Shown: piece by piece, positions 17,480-25,331 of the stretch | Numbering within the stretch: position 1 is the stretch's first letter | How the letters are laid out: each line of letters begins with the position of its first letter | NCBI GenBank assembly: GCA_964456625.1 | Contig: CAYWBO010000017.1 | Span: 1 to 43,492 of the forward strand | DNA from: Sulfidibacterium sp964456625 | GTDB taxonomy: Bacteria > Bacteroidota > Bacteroidia > Bacteroidales > F082 | Length of the DNA stretch: 43,492 nucleotides | Direction of reading: 5' to 3' | Translations under genes and position numbers: made by a program | The notes under the pieces: generated by a model | What the model saw: the letters and a program-made list of their open reading frames with translations, nothing else | The model's database searches: none | What the model was told of the DNA's origin: nothing

Positions 17480-18084
17480 TCAGCTCATACTTAGCGGTGG
17501 CTCTACGTTAAGTGAAATCCAGTAGTCAGAGACTTTCCGAACCATATCCAGAAAGCCGCTAAACGAAATCGGTTTTAGCAGATAACTGTTGGCTCCGTGA
17601 TCGTAACTTTCAGCCCGGTCGCCGGTTTCTTTGGATGACGTCAGTACGATAACCGGTATTCTTTTTATCTCCGGCGTTGCCTTTACTTTTTTCAGGACTT
17701 CAAATCCGCCGATACCGGGCATCTTTAAATCCANNNNNNNNNNNNNNNNNNNNNNNNNNNNNNNNNNNNNNNNNNNNNNNNNNNNNNNNNNNNNNNNNNN
17801 NNNNNNNNNNNNNNNNNNNNNNNNNNNNNNNNNGCCTTTACTTTTTTCAGGACTTCAAATCCGCCGATACCGGGCATCTTTAAATCCAATAATACAAGGT
17901 GCGGTAGGGGAAAAGTATTTCGGTCGGCATATTTCCCTTCTCCTAACAGGTAGTGAAGTGCCTCTTCGCCATTATGTGCCACCTGGATTTTATTGGGCAA
18001 TTCGGCTTCCCGAAAAGCGTCCAATGTTAATGCAACATCCATCTTGTTGTCTTCAACCAAAAGAATTTGTGCCGGCTCTTTCAT
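17480..18084 (-). CDS. Stand-alone response regulator, Rcp1-like, split by an assembly gap
   Basis: This is a single-domain receiver. The 55 bp at 17679-17733 recur at 17834-17888 around a 100-N gap. Removing 155 bp restores one frame of 450 bp, 149 residues. It then shows the acidic pocket (LLVEDNKMD), phosphoacceptor Asp in LVLLDLKMPG, the switch Ser/Thr in VIVLTSSKE, and Lys in LLKPIS. The insert EEALHYLLGEGKYADR before the Asp is typical of the Rcp1 group that partners Cph1-type histidine kinases. The kinase upstream (18267-21014) has that kinase type and no receiver of its own, so the two are probably partners. There is no output domain. Confidence 0.92.
17679..17888. other. Assembly gap of 100 N with identical 55-bp flanks
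   Basis: Bases 17734-17833 are N. The 55 bp at 17679-17733 equal those at 17834-17888. The geometry is the same as the gap in folD, so this is an overlap left unmerged, not a biological duplication or gene break. Confidence 0.95.
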
Positions 18085-18130
18085 CTTTGATTTTTATTTT
18101 TTAATAGTAGAACACATGGTCCGTCAATAG

Positions 18131-18147
18131 TCACCTTAATCAGGTGA
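18131..18147. promoter_or_regulatory. Inverted repeat TCACCT-N5-AGGTGA upstream of the Rcp1-like gene
   Basis: A perfect 6-bp inverted repeat with a 5-bp spacer lies in the 182-bp space between the SBP-kinase stop and the response regulator start, 47 bp before the regulator. It looks like a dimeric regulator site, but no -7 box is evident nearby, and a chance occurrence is possible. Confidence 0.35.
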
Positions 18148-18266
18148 TCATTTAGTAAAAATAATCAAAAAATCGAAATTTAGTATTAAAATTATCTAAA
18201 CTGTCTGGGAATTAAAGTCTTTTCAGGAAGTTTTTTAAAGGCAGCAGATTGTGTTAAAGCACGGTA

Positions 18267-21014
18267 TCAGTTTTTCGAAAATTTCACAAAAAAAGTAGTG
18301 CCTTCATCCACTTTGGATTCCAGCCATATTGAGCCTCCTAATGCGGTGACGGCCTTTTTTACGATCGCCAGTCCGATTCCGGTACCCGGATATTCCTCAT
18401 TGGAGTGCAGCCTTTGAAAAATGTCAAAAATTTTCTCGAAATGTTCCTCCGGAATACCCTGCCCGTTGTCCTGTATTTTTACGATGGTATCTTTTCCGTC
18501 ATCGGTCGCGGAAATGACCACTTCAGGATTGATACCTTTTCTGCCGTACTGGATGGCGTTTTGTATCAGATTGGAAAATATCTGTCCGATCAGACTTCTG
18601 TCTCCTTTTAATATGGGCATTTTCCCCGAAAAGATGATATTTGCTTTTTTCTGCTGAATGTCATGATCCAGATTTCTCTTCACTTTTTCCAGCACTTCAC
18701 CCAGGTCCACGTTAGTTTTGGAAAGCGGGCTCCTTGCCAGCCTCGAGAACTGGAGCAGATCGTTGATCAGATTTGCCATGTTGTTTGCCGCTTCCAGTAT
18801 GTATCCGAAATACTCCCGGCCCTCTTCATTGAGTTTCTCTTTGTGCCGCTTTGAAATGATCTCTGCAAATCCTGTGATAGAGCGTAACGGTGCCCTCAGA
18901 TCATGGGAAATGGAATAGACAAACGACTCCAGCTCCTTGTTGGTGGCTCGCAGTTCTTCGGTGCGTTGTTCAACCCGGAGTTCCAGACCCTTGTTCAGCT
19001 TTTCAATTTCTTTTTCCGCTTTGGTGCGCTCTTTTAATTCGAAGTTAAGTTTTTCGAAAAGGATGGCATTCTGCATGGCTGATGAAGACAAGTTGGAAAG
19101 TGCGGTGAGCAGTTTTTCATCTTCTTCGGAAAACGCATTTTCCTCAAAACTTTCGATGTTGATGCATCCTATGGAATCACCACCAAAAACGATAGGAACG
19201 CATAATTCGGATTTAACCCTGGAATCGGCCACCTGATACCTTTCGTCTCCCTTTACATTCCCGATGCGGACGTTTTTTCCATTCAGGGCAACCCAGCCTA
19301 CAACGCCCTGTTCCGGCTTTTGGATAAGGGGGCTCAGTTTTTTATATCCTTTTTGGTAGTTTTCCTCTTTCAGACCTTCCATGGCGTATGTGATCAGGGA
19401 TATTTTGGTCTTCTTTTCATTCATGATCCAGATCGAACCTCGTTGCCATTTCAGCAGCTTTTCAACAGACCTTAAGATTTTGTTTCCGAGAATCTTCATA
19501 TCCAGAGACAGACTCAGTTCTCTGGAAATTTCATAGAGCGTATTGGTTGTCTGGAAAGATTTCTGCAATTCGCTTTCTGCCGCTTTACGAGAGACAATTT
19601 GTTTGACAAGAATTTCCTTTTGCTTTTCATTCTGTTCGAAGAGTCTTGCATTTTCGAACGAAATAGCCAGCTGATCCGCGACCATCTGAAATAGTTCCAG
19701 TTCCACTTCTACAAATTCCCGTTTCTTTTTTTTCGAGTAAACTCCGATGATGCCGACGACATGATTTTCATATATCAGGGGGGCTCCTGCATAAGAAACA
19801 AAAGGATAAAGGTGGGGATACTTCTTTTGAAGCCGTCTGTGGGCGCTTACTTTGGAAGCATCTTTAAATGCCAGCGCCTTTTTTGCGTCGATTACTTTTT
19901 TTCCGAATCCTTCGCTGACATGGAAAGTCTGCATCAGATTTTCATCTTGGATACCGACGCTTCCGAAGAGTTCAAGTTGATCTTCTTTCAGGATACGAAG
20001 TACACAGGCATCGGCTTCAAAGGTCTCTTTAATGTGTTCCAGTAACTCCGTAATCTGTTCATCGGCGGAGATCTTATCGATACGTGTGGGTTTGAAAGTG
20101 GCAATCCGCCGTAAACGGGAATTGGCAAATTCAAGCGCCCGGGTTTTTTTATTCACGGAATAACGCAGCGCGATAATCCACACAATAAATAAAACAATCA
20201 GTGAGGCAATGATGGAAAAGAGCCATTTTGAATTTTGGGACAACCAGGACCCCTCCTTACTGTGGATCCATTTTTCCCGTAGATCATGAAAGGTGCCGTT
20301 TTCCTGGGTTCGCAGCAGTCCTATGTTCAGTAGATTCAGAAGCTTCGGGTTTCCTTTTTTTACGGCAAATGAGTAAAGACGGGGTAAAAAAGGTTTATGA
20401 TACTTTCTTAGATTACTTAAGTCTGCTGTCTTGACCAGTTTGTAATTGATGATGTTTGAAGCAAAAGCCCCGTAACAATCACCCTGAGAAAGGGAGTCGA
20501 GGGCTGCTATTTCGCTGGAGCAGCGCAACAATATTATTCCCGGAAAATTTTCCGTAAAGTATTCATCTGCCACGGAACCTTTTTCCACGGCTACTGACCT
20601 GCCTTCCATATCCAGGAGCTCTGAAAATCGGCTGCCTTTTTTCAGGTAGAGTTCATAATAGCTCATCTCTATGGGGCTTGCAAAATCCAGTCTCGCTGCC
20701 CTTCTTTCTGAAAAATACAAACTGACTACCTGTATTTTGTTGGTTTCTTCGATTTCTTGTGCGATTGTATACCAGGGACCCAGCTTGATCTTTACCTGGA
20801 AGCCCATTTGCTTTGCAATGGCTTTTATCAGGTCGATGTTGAAACCATCCGGTTTTCCCTTCTTGTCAAGAAATTCATAAGGGGGGAAGGCTTCGTCTCC
20901 TCCGTAAACGATGGTGTCCTGCACAGTAGTTTGCGATTGCAACAGACACGGCGAGAATATAAAGAGTGCGGTAATTATAATGAGAATGAAATTCTTCATG
21001 TTCCCTGTCATCAT
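18267..21014 (-). CDS. Transmembrane histidine kinase with periplasmic SBP_bac_3 sensor, two GAF domains and Cph1-type kinase core
   Basis: A 915-residue sensor kinase. After a signal peptide comes a periplasmic solute-binding domain of the amino-acid-binding SBP_bac_3 family (about 33-255, GGDEAFPPYEFLDKKGKPDG; DFASPIEMSYYELYL). One membrane helix follows (WLFSIIASLIVLFIVWIIAL), then two GAF domains (about 320-465 and 490-650), a coiled coil, HisKA with FVYSISHDLRAPLRS, and HATPase with NAIQYG, GQGIPEEHF and GTGIGLAIVKKA. The kinase core type and absence of a receiver match the adjacent Rcp1-like regulator. The ligand may be an amino acid or derivative. The start may be ATG 21014 or the third Met (20999); the latter begins the clean signal peptide MKNFILIIITALFIF. 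It lies 49 bp after the PAS protein. Confidence 0.93.
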   Translation of the reverse strand: MMTGNMKNFILIIITALFIFSPCLLQSQTTVQDTIVYGGDEAFPPYEFLDKKGKPDGFNIDLIKAIAKQMGFQVKIKLGPWYTIAQEIEETNKIQVVSLYFSERRAARLDFASPIEMSYYELYLKKGSRFSELLDMEGRSVAVEKGSVADEYFTENFPGIILLRCSSEIAALDSLSQGDCYGAFASNIINYKLVKTADLSNLRKYHKPFLPRLYSFAVKKGNPKLLNLLNIGLLRTQENGTFHDLREKWIHSKEGSWLSQNSKWLFSIIASLIVLFIVWIIALRYSVNKKTRALEFANSRLRRIATFKPTRIDKISADEQITELLEHIKETFEADACVLRILKEDQLELFGSVGIQDENLMQTFHVSEGFGKKVIDAKKALAFKDASKVSAHRRLQKKYPHLYPFVSYAGAPLIYENHVVGIIGVYSKKKKREFVEVELELFQMVADQLAISFENARLFEQNEKQKEILVKQIVSRKAAESELQKSFQTTNTLYEISRELSLSLDMKILGNKILRSVEKLLKWQRGSIWIMNEKKTKISLITYAMEGLKEENYQKGYKKLSPLIQKPEQGVVGWVALNGKNVRIGNVKGDERYQVADSRVKSELCVPIVFGGDSIGCINIESFEENAFSEEDEKLLTALSNLSSSAMQNAILFEKLNFELKERTKAEKEIEKLNKGLELRVEQRTEELRATNKELESFVYSISHDLRAPLRSITGFAEIISKRHKEKLNEEGREYFGYILEAANNMANLINDLLQFSRLARSPLSKTNVDLGEVLEKVKRNLDHDIQQKKANIIFSGKMPILKGDRSLIGQIFSNLIQNAIQYGRKGINPEVVISATDDGKDTIVKIQDNGQGIPEEHFEKIFDIFQRLHSNEEYPGTGIGLAIVKKAVTALGGSIWLESKVDEGTTFFVKFSKN

Positions 21015-21063
21015 TTCTTTTTAAGCGATCCAAAATATCACAGGCCTCTCAAACGAGAGACTA

Positions 21064-23598
21064 TTACGCGTTCAGTTTGCTTTTCAGTCTTTCGATTTCT
21101 TCTTTCAACTCAATAATACGCATTTCGCGGCCTACGAATACGTCATTCAACTCTTCCAGCTCCTTATTGGCTTTTTCGAGTTCGGTAGTCCTTTCCATCA
21201 CCCGTATTTCCAGCTCTGCATTTAATTTTTTGATTTCTTCTTCCGCCTTTTTCTTCTCAGTTATATCATGCACTGAACCAACAAGGTAGGTGCAGTCACC
21301 GCTGGAATTATAAACGGGGGCAATACTAACCTCTCCTGTTTTAAGACCGGTAGGATAGGGCGTTACTTCTTCCCATCTGACGATGGTTTTTTCCTTTATG
21401 GCTTTTTTATAGTTGGACAACACATGGGTCAGGGAAGGCTCGGGGATTACCTCGTGTACAAATTTTCCATTCACCTGGTCCATCGTCAGCCCGGTGGCAT
21501 TGCAGAACATTTCGTTCACAGAAACAAACTTGTATTTGTCTTTACCTTCCACTTTCAGGTAATAAATAATGTCCCCCACCGTGTTATAGATTGTAGACAG
21601 GTGGTATTGCGTTTCCAGCAATGACATTTTTGCCTTTTCCCTTTCCGTGATGTCTTCGCCGGAAAACAGGACCCCCGTAATTTTTCCGTCCGGATTGACC
21701 AGGACCGTATTGTGAAATGCAATGAGCCGCGCTTCACCTGACTTTGTAACAATCGGATTTTCGTAGTATTCGAAGGTTTTGATGTTTCCGGCCATCTGTT
21801 CACGAAAAACATTTTTTACTTCTTTCTTATGTGTTGCCGGCAGAAATGACTCCAACCAGTTCTTTCCAATAAGTTCCTTTGCATCATTGTAGCCCAGGAT
21901 ATCGCAGCCCTTTTTGTTGATGATGACAATCTCGCCTTTGGAGTTTAGAGAAACGAACATGACCCCGGCAATATTCAGGTATCTTTGTGCCAGGTCACGT
22001 TCTTTTTTAGCTGTTTCTTCGGCTTTTATGACTTCCGTAATATCCAGGGAGTAAGCAACGACTCCGGCCACTTTTCCCTCTTCATCGTACCAGGGGATTT
22101 TGTCGGTACGAACCCATGAAGTAATCCCATCGGTAGTGATGGTTTCAATAATTCCCAGTTTTGGTTTCTTGGAATGAATAACCTCAAGATCGTCTTCGAA
22201 ATATTTTTTTGATTCGAAAGGGAAAATTTCATCAGTTGATTTTCCTTCCACTTCTTCAACGGTCTTTTTAGCAATATCCGCTGCGGCTTTGTTGACACGG
22301 ACAAAATTATTTTGAGTGTCCTTAAACCAAATAGAATAGGGTGCTGCATCAAGGATCACCTGCTGGTAAAAACGCTGGAGTTTGAGACTTTCTATTGCTT
22401 TTTTCTTTTCCGTGATATCAATGATGTGGGTAATGAAATTAACAGGTTTGTTTTCAGAATAACTTATAGGGGAAGCGGAAACTTCAGCCCATATGACTTC
22501 TCCGTCTTTTTTCAGAAAACGCTTTTCATAATCGTATGAATCAATTTCCCCTTTTGTTGTGGTTTCAATATTTTCTATCCCCAGGGCAATGTCATCCGGA
22601 TGTGTGATATCACGAAATGAAATACCCAAAAGCTCTTCAGATGAGTAACCCAGGATTTCGCATAATTTTGTATTTACCTGCAAAAATTCACCTCCGATCG
22701 ATGAAATGCACATGCCTGAAGCAGCATTCTCGAAAGCATTCCGAAAGCGGATTTCGCTCTTTTCCAATTCTTCCTGGGCTTTTTTTATACTGCTGATATC
22801 TCTGGTAATGGTTAAAATATGCGGAATATTGTCCAATGTTATGACTGCGGCCGACATCAGACCCGGAATGATACTTCGGTCCTTTTTCCTGAAATTGGCT
22901 TCCAGGTTGTAATATTTTCCGTTTTTTTTCAGCCCCCGAACTAATCTTTTTCGGTCCTTAACATCAACCCAAATATCGATTTCGTATGAGGTTTTTCCGA
23001 TTACATCTTTGGGGGTATAGCCTGTTATATCCGTAAATCCCTGATTAACTTCTGTGTACATACCGTCGTGAAGCCGGTTGATGTTGATAGAATCCGGATT
23101 CGTATTGAAAGCGAGCCTGAATTTTTCTTCGCTTTCGCGGAGTGCATTTTCAATTTCCTTTCGTTCGGCAATTTCTTTTTTTAGATTTTCAATCAGATTC
23201 TGTGATTCTTTCCGTGAGTTTTCCAGTTCTATCACGTTGGCTTTAATGGCATCCAGCCTTTTCTGTGCAATAGATTCAAACGACCGGGACTTGTCTTTCA
23301 TCTCATCTTCGGTTTTCACGCGAAGAAGAATAAGCAGGAGCATCTGTAAGGCGTTCTGAACAGAAAGGATGGTGTCTTTGGGAGGGCGTTGGTCACAGAC
23401 CAGATATCCGAACGTTGTCTCGCTTGAAGCGATTTCTTCATAATAGGGTGCTTTATCAGGCTCTTTTTCTGAAAATACGAACCGGCAGGGTGCAAAAAGT
23501 TCGCTCAGGCTTTCACTGAAAAGCCTGATGATTTTAATCTTGTCATTTAGTTGCGACAAGGAGAACATCAACAGAAAGAGATCGTTTTGTTTGCCCAT
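21064..23598 (-). CDS. Multi-PAS protein without kinase domain
   Basis: A soluble 844-residue protein. After an N-terminal region of about 150 residues (a possible degenerate sensory domain ending in a coiled coil rich in Lys and Glu) there are five PAS/PAC units in a row, at about 155-275, 280-400, 405-525, 535-655 and 665-785. Each ends in a DITEKKKA-like linker. The final 60 residues are coiled coil, ending VGREMRIIELKEEIERLKSKLNA, a tail I know from many bacterial PAS proteins. No HisKA, HATPase, GGDEF or other output is present, and there is no sign of a frameshifted kinase downstream. It may act as a co-sensor for the kinase encoded 49 bp downstream. ATG 23598 is preceded by AAAAG. Confidence 0.9.
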   Translation of the reverse strand: MGKQNDLFLLMFSLSQLNDKIKIIRLFSESLSELFAPCRFVFSEKEPDKAPYYEEIASSETTFGYLVCDQRPPKDTILSVQNALQMLLLILLRVKTEDEMKDKSRSFESIAQKRLDAIKANVIELENSRKESQNLIENLKKEIAERKEIENALRESEEKFRLAFNTNPDSININRLHDGMYTEVNQGFTDITGYTPKDVIGKTSYEIDIWVDVKDRKRLVRGLKKNGKYYNLEANFRKKDRSIIPGLMSAAVITLDNIPHILTITRDISSIKKAQEELEKSEIRFRNAFENAASGMCISSIGGEFLQVNTKLCEILGYSSEELLGISFRDITHPDDIALGIENIETTTKGEIDSYDYEKRFLKKDGEVIWAEVSASPISYSENKPVNFITHIIDITEKKKAIESLKLQRFYQQVILDAAPYSIWFKDTQNNFVRVNKAAADIAKKTVEEVEGKSTDEIFPFESKKYFEDDLEVIHSKKPKLGIIETITTDGITSWVRTDKIPWYDEEGKVAGVVAYSLDITEVIKAEETAKKERDLAQRYLNIAGVMFVSLNSKGEIVIINKKGCDILGYNDAKELIGKNWLESFLPATHKKEVKNVFREQMAGNIKTFEYYENPIVTKSGEARLIAFHNTVLVNPDGKITGVLFSGEDITEREKAKMSLLETQYHLSTIYNTVGDIIYYLKVEGKDKYKFVSVNEMFCNATGLTMDQVNGKFVHEVIPEPSLTHVLSNYKKAIKEKTIVRWEEVTPYPTGLKTGEVSIAPVYNSSGDCTYLVGSVHDITEKKKAEEEIKKLNAELEIRVMERTTELEKANKELEELNDVFVGREMRIIELKEEIERLKSKLNA

Positions 23599-23632
23599 CT
23601 TTTAGTTTTTGTTTGTCTATTCGGGAGCGTTT

Positions 23633-23845
23633 TCACCTATTCCCGGGTAAATTTTCAGTGGTTTGTTCCACCAGACAATAAAATTGCAGATAACCGGCCA
23701 TATCACCTGTATTAAGAAAACCTAAAATGATTTCGTCTCGATGGGCTGCTGCTTTGTGAAATCCGCAAAAATGTACGCTCCGCTTGCGGGTGAGATGATG
23801 AAAACCCAGGTCAAATTTTTCCTGATTTGAAGTATTTACATTCAT
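23633..23845 (-). CDS. Small MEDS-like fragment (DcmR-type sensory domain N-terminus)
   Basis: A 70-residue reading frame 34 bp upstream of the multi-PAS gene, with a good purine-rich site (AAGAGAGAGA) before ATG 23845. The peptide part SVHFCGFHKAAAHRDEIILGFLNTG resembles the start of MEDS sensory domains (histidine, cysteine, then HRDEI...FL..G). A full MEDS domain is about 150-160 residues, so this one stops after roughly the first third. It may be a remnant of a longer sensor or a genuine micro-protein. The next 30 bp give no obvious frame that continues it. It is the first gene of the signalling cluster. Confidence 0.5.
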   Translation of the reverse strand: MNVNTSNQEKFDLGFHHLTRKRSVHFCGFHKAAAHRDEIILGFLNTGDMAGYLQFYCLVEQTTENLPGNR

Positions 23846-24162
23846 ATATTCTCTCTCTTTTTAGATAGCGACTAAGAATCTATATGCGATTTGGAATAAC
23901 AACAGCATTAAGGTAGTTTAATCTCACGTTAAGAACGATATACTTTGGTTGATCATCAAAGATAATAATAATTTGAGGAAATGTCATACGGACATTTTTG
24001 TACAATTTTGCATTTATTAATAGGCTTGACGAAAATACTGTCAAAAAAATTCAGATTTTTGCCGTTTGCCCGATATGACGGGAAAATAAAATGTATCGTA
24101 ACGTGTACGAACTGTAATTTTTTTTCGTTTTGTCGTATAATAATTTATTATAATTTTGCGCC
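23846..24162. other. Divergent intergenic region between the signalling cluster and bamD
   Basis: These 317 bp contain no credible gene. The right end carries the bamD promoter. On the left, the minus strand has only a weak -7-like box (TACCTTAA) for the signalling cluster. The rest is AT-rich, and I see no RNA gene or clear hairpin in it. Confidence 0.6.
24129..24158 (+). promoter_or_regulatory. bamD promoter: -33 TTTG and -7 TAATTTTG
   Basis: TTTG (24129-24132) and TAATTTTG (24151-24158) are separated by 18 bp, close to the Bacteroidota consensus TTTG-N19-21-TAnnTTTG. The -7 box ends only 4 nt before the bamD ATG at 24163. The predicted transcription start therefore coincides with the start codon, giving a leaderless or nearly leaderless message. 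Confidence 0.75.
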
Positions 24163-24954
24163 ATGCTAAAAAAGGCCTTTTTAATGTTGCTTGTTGCTGG
24201 GTTTGTTGTATCATTTTCCGGCTGTAAAAATTATTCGAAGATTTTAAAAAGTCCGGATAATTCCCTGAAATACAATACAGGGATAGATTTGTACGAAAGT
24301 GGTAATTTTAAGAAAGCACTTGAATTCTTCGACCTGGTTCGTTCGTTTTATCAGGGAACTAAAAAAGGCGAAAAGTTGACCTACTATACGGCCAATAGTT
24401 ATTTTCAGATTAAGGATTATCAGCTGGCCGGTTATTATTTTCAACAGTACCAGCAGATGTATCCCAAAGGGAATAAAGTGGAAGATGCCGCTTATTTGCA
24501 GGCCTACTGTTCTTATCTGCAGTCTCCCAGGGCAGAGCTGGATCAGACAGTTACCCACACGGCACTGAAAGAATTGCAGGCGTTCCTCGATCGTTACCCC
24601 AACAGTACTAAGGTTGAAAAGGTAAAACAGTTGATAAATACACTGCATCTGAAACTGGAACAGAAAGACTTTGATGCGGCATTGCTGTATTACAAAATGC
24701 AGGATTTTGAAGCTGCCATCACCTCTTTCCAGAACTTGTTGAGCGATTATCCGAACTCGGCACGAAAGGAACTTTACATGTACTATATCGCTAAGTCATA
24801 TTATACGTTTGCTGCCAACAGCGTGCCTGACAAGCAGAAAGATCGTTTTGAAAAGATGGTGGAAGCATACAATAACTTGTTGTACATGTATCCCAAAAGT
24901 CAATATTTAGAAGAATTAAAGCCGTTGAGTGAAAAGGCTATGAAACATTTATAA
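24163..24954 (+). CDS. bamD: Outer membrane protein assembly factor BamD
   Basis: BamD is the essential lipoprotein partner of BamA in beta-barrel insertion, acting on the periplasmic face of the outer membrane. The 263-residue protein begins with a lipoprotein signal peptide and lipobox (SFSGC, Cys20 region) and continues with TPR-type helical repeats: LYESGNFKKALEFFDLV, YYTANSYFQIKDYQLAGYYFQQY and FEAAITSFQNLLSDYPNSA. Its position before rpoZ, coaBC and DUF4835 matches the usual Bacteroidota order. ATG 24163 is required for the signal peptide and leaves no room for a Shine-Dalgarno site after the promoter. Confidence 0.95.
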   Translation: MLKKAFLMLLVAGFVVSFSGCKNYSKILKSPDNSLKYNTGIDLYESGNFKKALEFFDLVRSFYQGTKKGEKLTYYTANSYFQIKDYQLAGYYFQQYQQMYPKGNKVEDAAYLQAYCSYLQSPRAELDQTVTHTALKELQAFLDRYPNSTKVEKVKQLINTLHLKLEQKDFDAALLYYKMQDFEAAITSFQNLLSDYPNSARKELYMYYIAKSYYTFAANSVPDKQKDRFEKMVEAYNNLLYMYPKSQYLEELKPLSEKAMKHL

Positions 24955-24962
24955 ATCATATT

Positions 24963-25298
24963 ATGGATTATAAGAAAATTAAAACTGACACGATGGCCGT
25001 AACACGCCAGAAGGACAAATTCTACGAGCAAACCGGCAACATTTACGAAACTGTGGTTGTATTGGGAAAAAGAGCCAACCAGATTGAGTCGGAACTAAAA
25101 CAGGAACTAGACCAGAAGATTGCCGATTTCACCACTACCAGCGACAACCTGGAGGAGATTTTCGAGAACCGCGAGCAAATTGAAATTGCAAAGTTCTACG
25201 AAAAACTTTCTAAACCCACTTTGTTGTCTGTTCACGAATTTCTGAACGAAGACATTTATATGCGTAACCCGCATAAAGAAGCCGCTACCGATTTCTAA
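24963..25298 (+). CDS. rpoZ: DNA-directed RNA polymerase omega subunit, Bacteroidota type
   Basis: A 111-residue protein matching the divergent RNA polymerase omega (RpoZ/Rpb6-like) subunit of Bacteroidota. It stabilises beta' and helps assembly of the core enzyme. The GNIYETVVVLGKRANQI segment is the omega core helix (family pattern: xRANQI). DNLEEIFENREQIEI and KFYEKLSKPTL are characteristic of the Bacteroidota version. It starts 8 bp after the bamD stop, so it is in the same operon, and precedes coaBC by 33 bp. Confidence 0.9.
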   Translation: MDYKKIKTDTMAVTRQKDKFYEQTGNIYETVVVLGKRANQIESELKQELDQKIADFTTTSDNLEEIFENREQIEIAKFYEKLSKPTLLSVHEFLNEDIYMRNPHKEAATDF

Positions 25299-25306
25299 AA
25301 GAAGCG

Positions 25307-25327
25307 TATCTTTGTGTTTTAAACACA
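25307..25327 (+). promoter_or_regulatory. Internal promoter box TATCTTTG with overlapping palindrome upstream of coaBC
   Basis: TATCTTTG (25307-25314) matches TAnnTTTG 17 bp before the coaBC ATG. A perfect palindrome of two 7-bp arms around one T (TGTGTTT-T-AAACACA, 25313-25327) overlaps the box end and the predicted transcription start. It could be an operator or a short hairpin, or a product of AT-rich sequence. Confidence 0.5.
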
Positions 25328-25331
25328 TACC

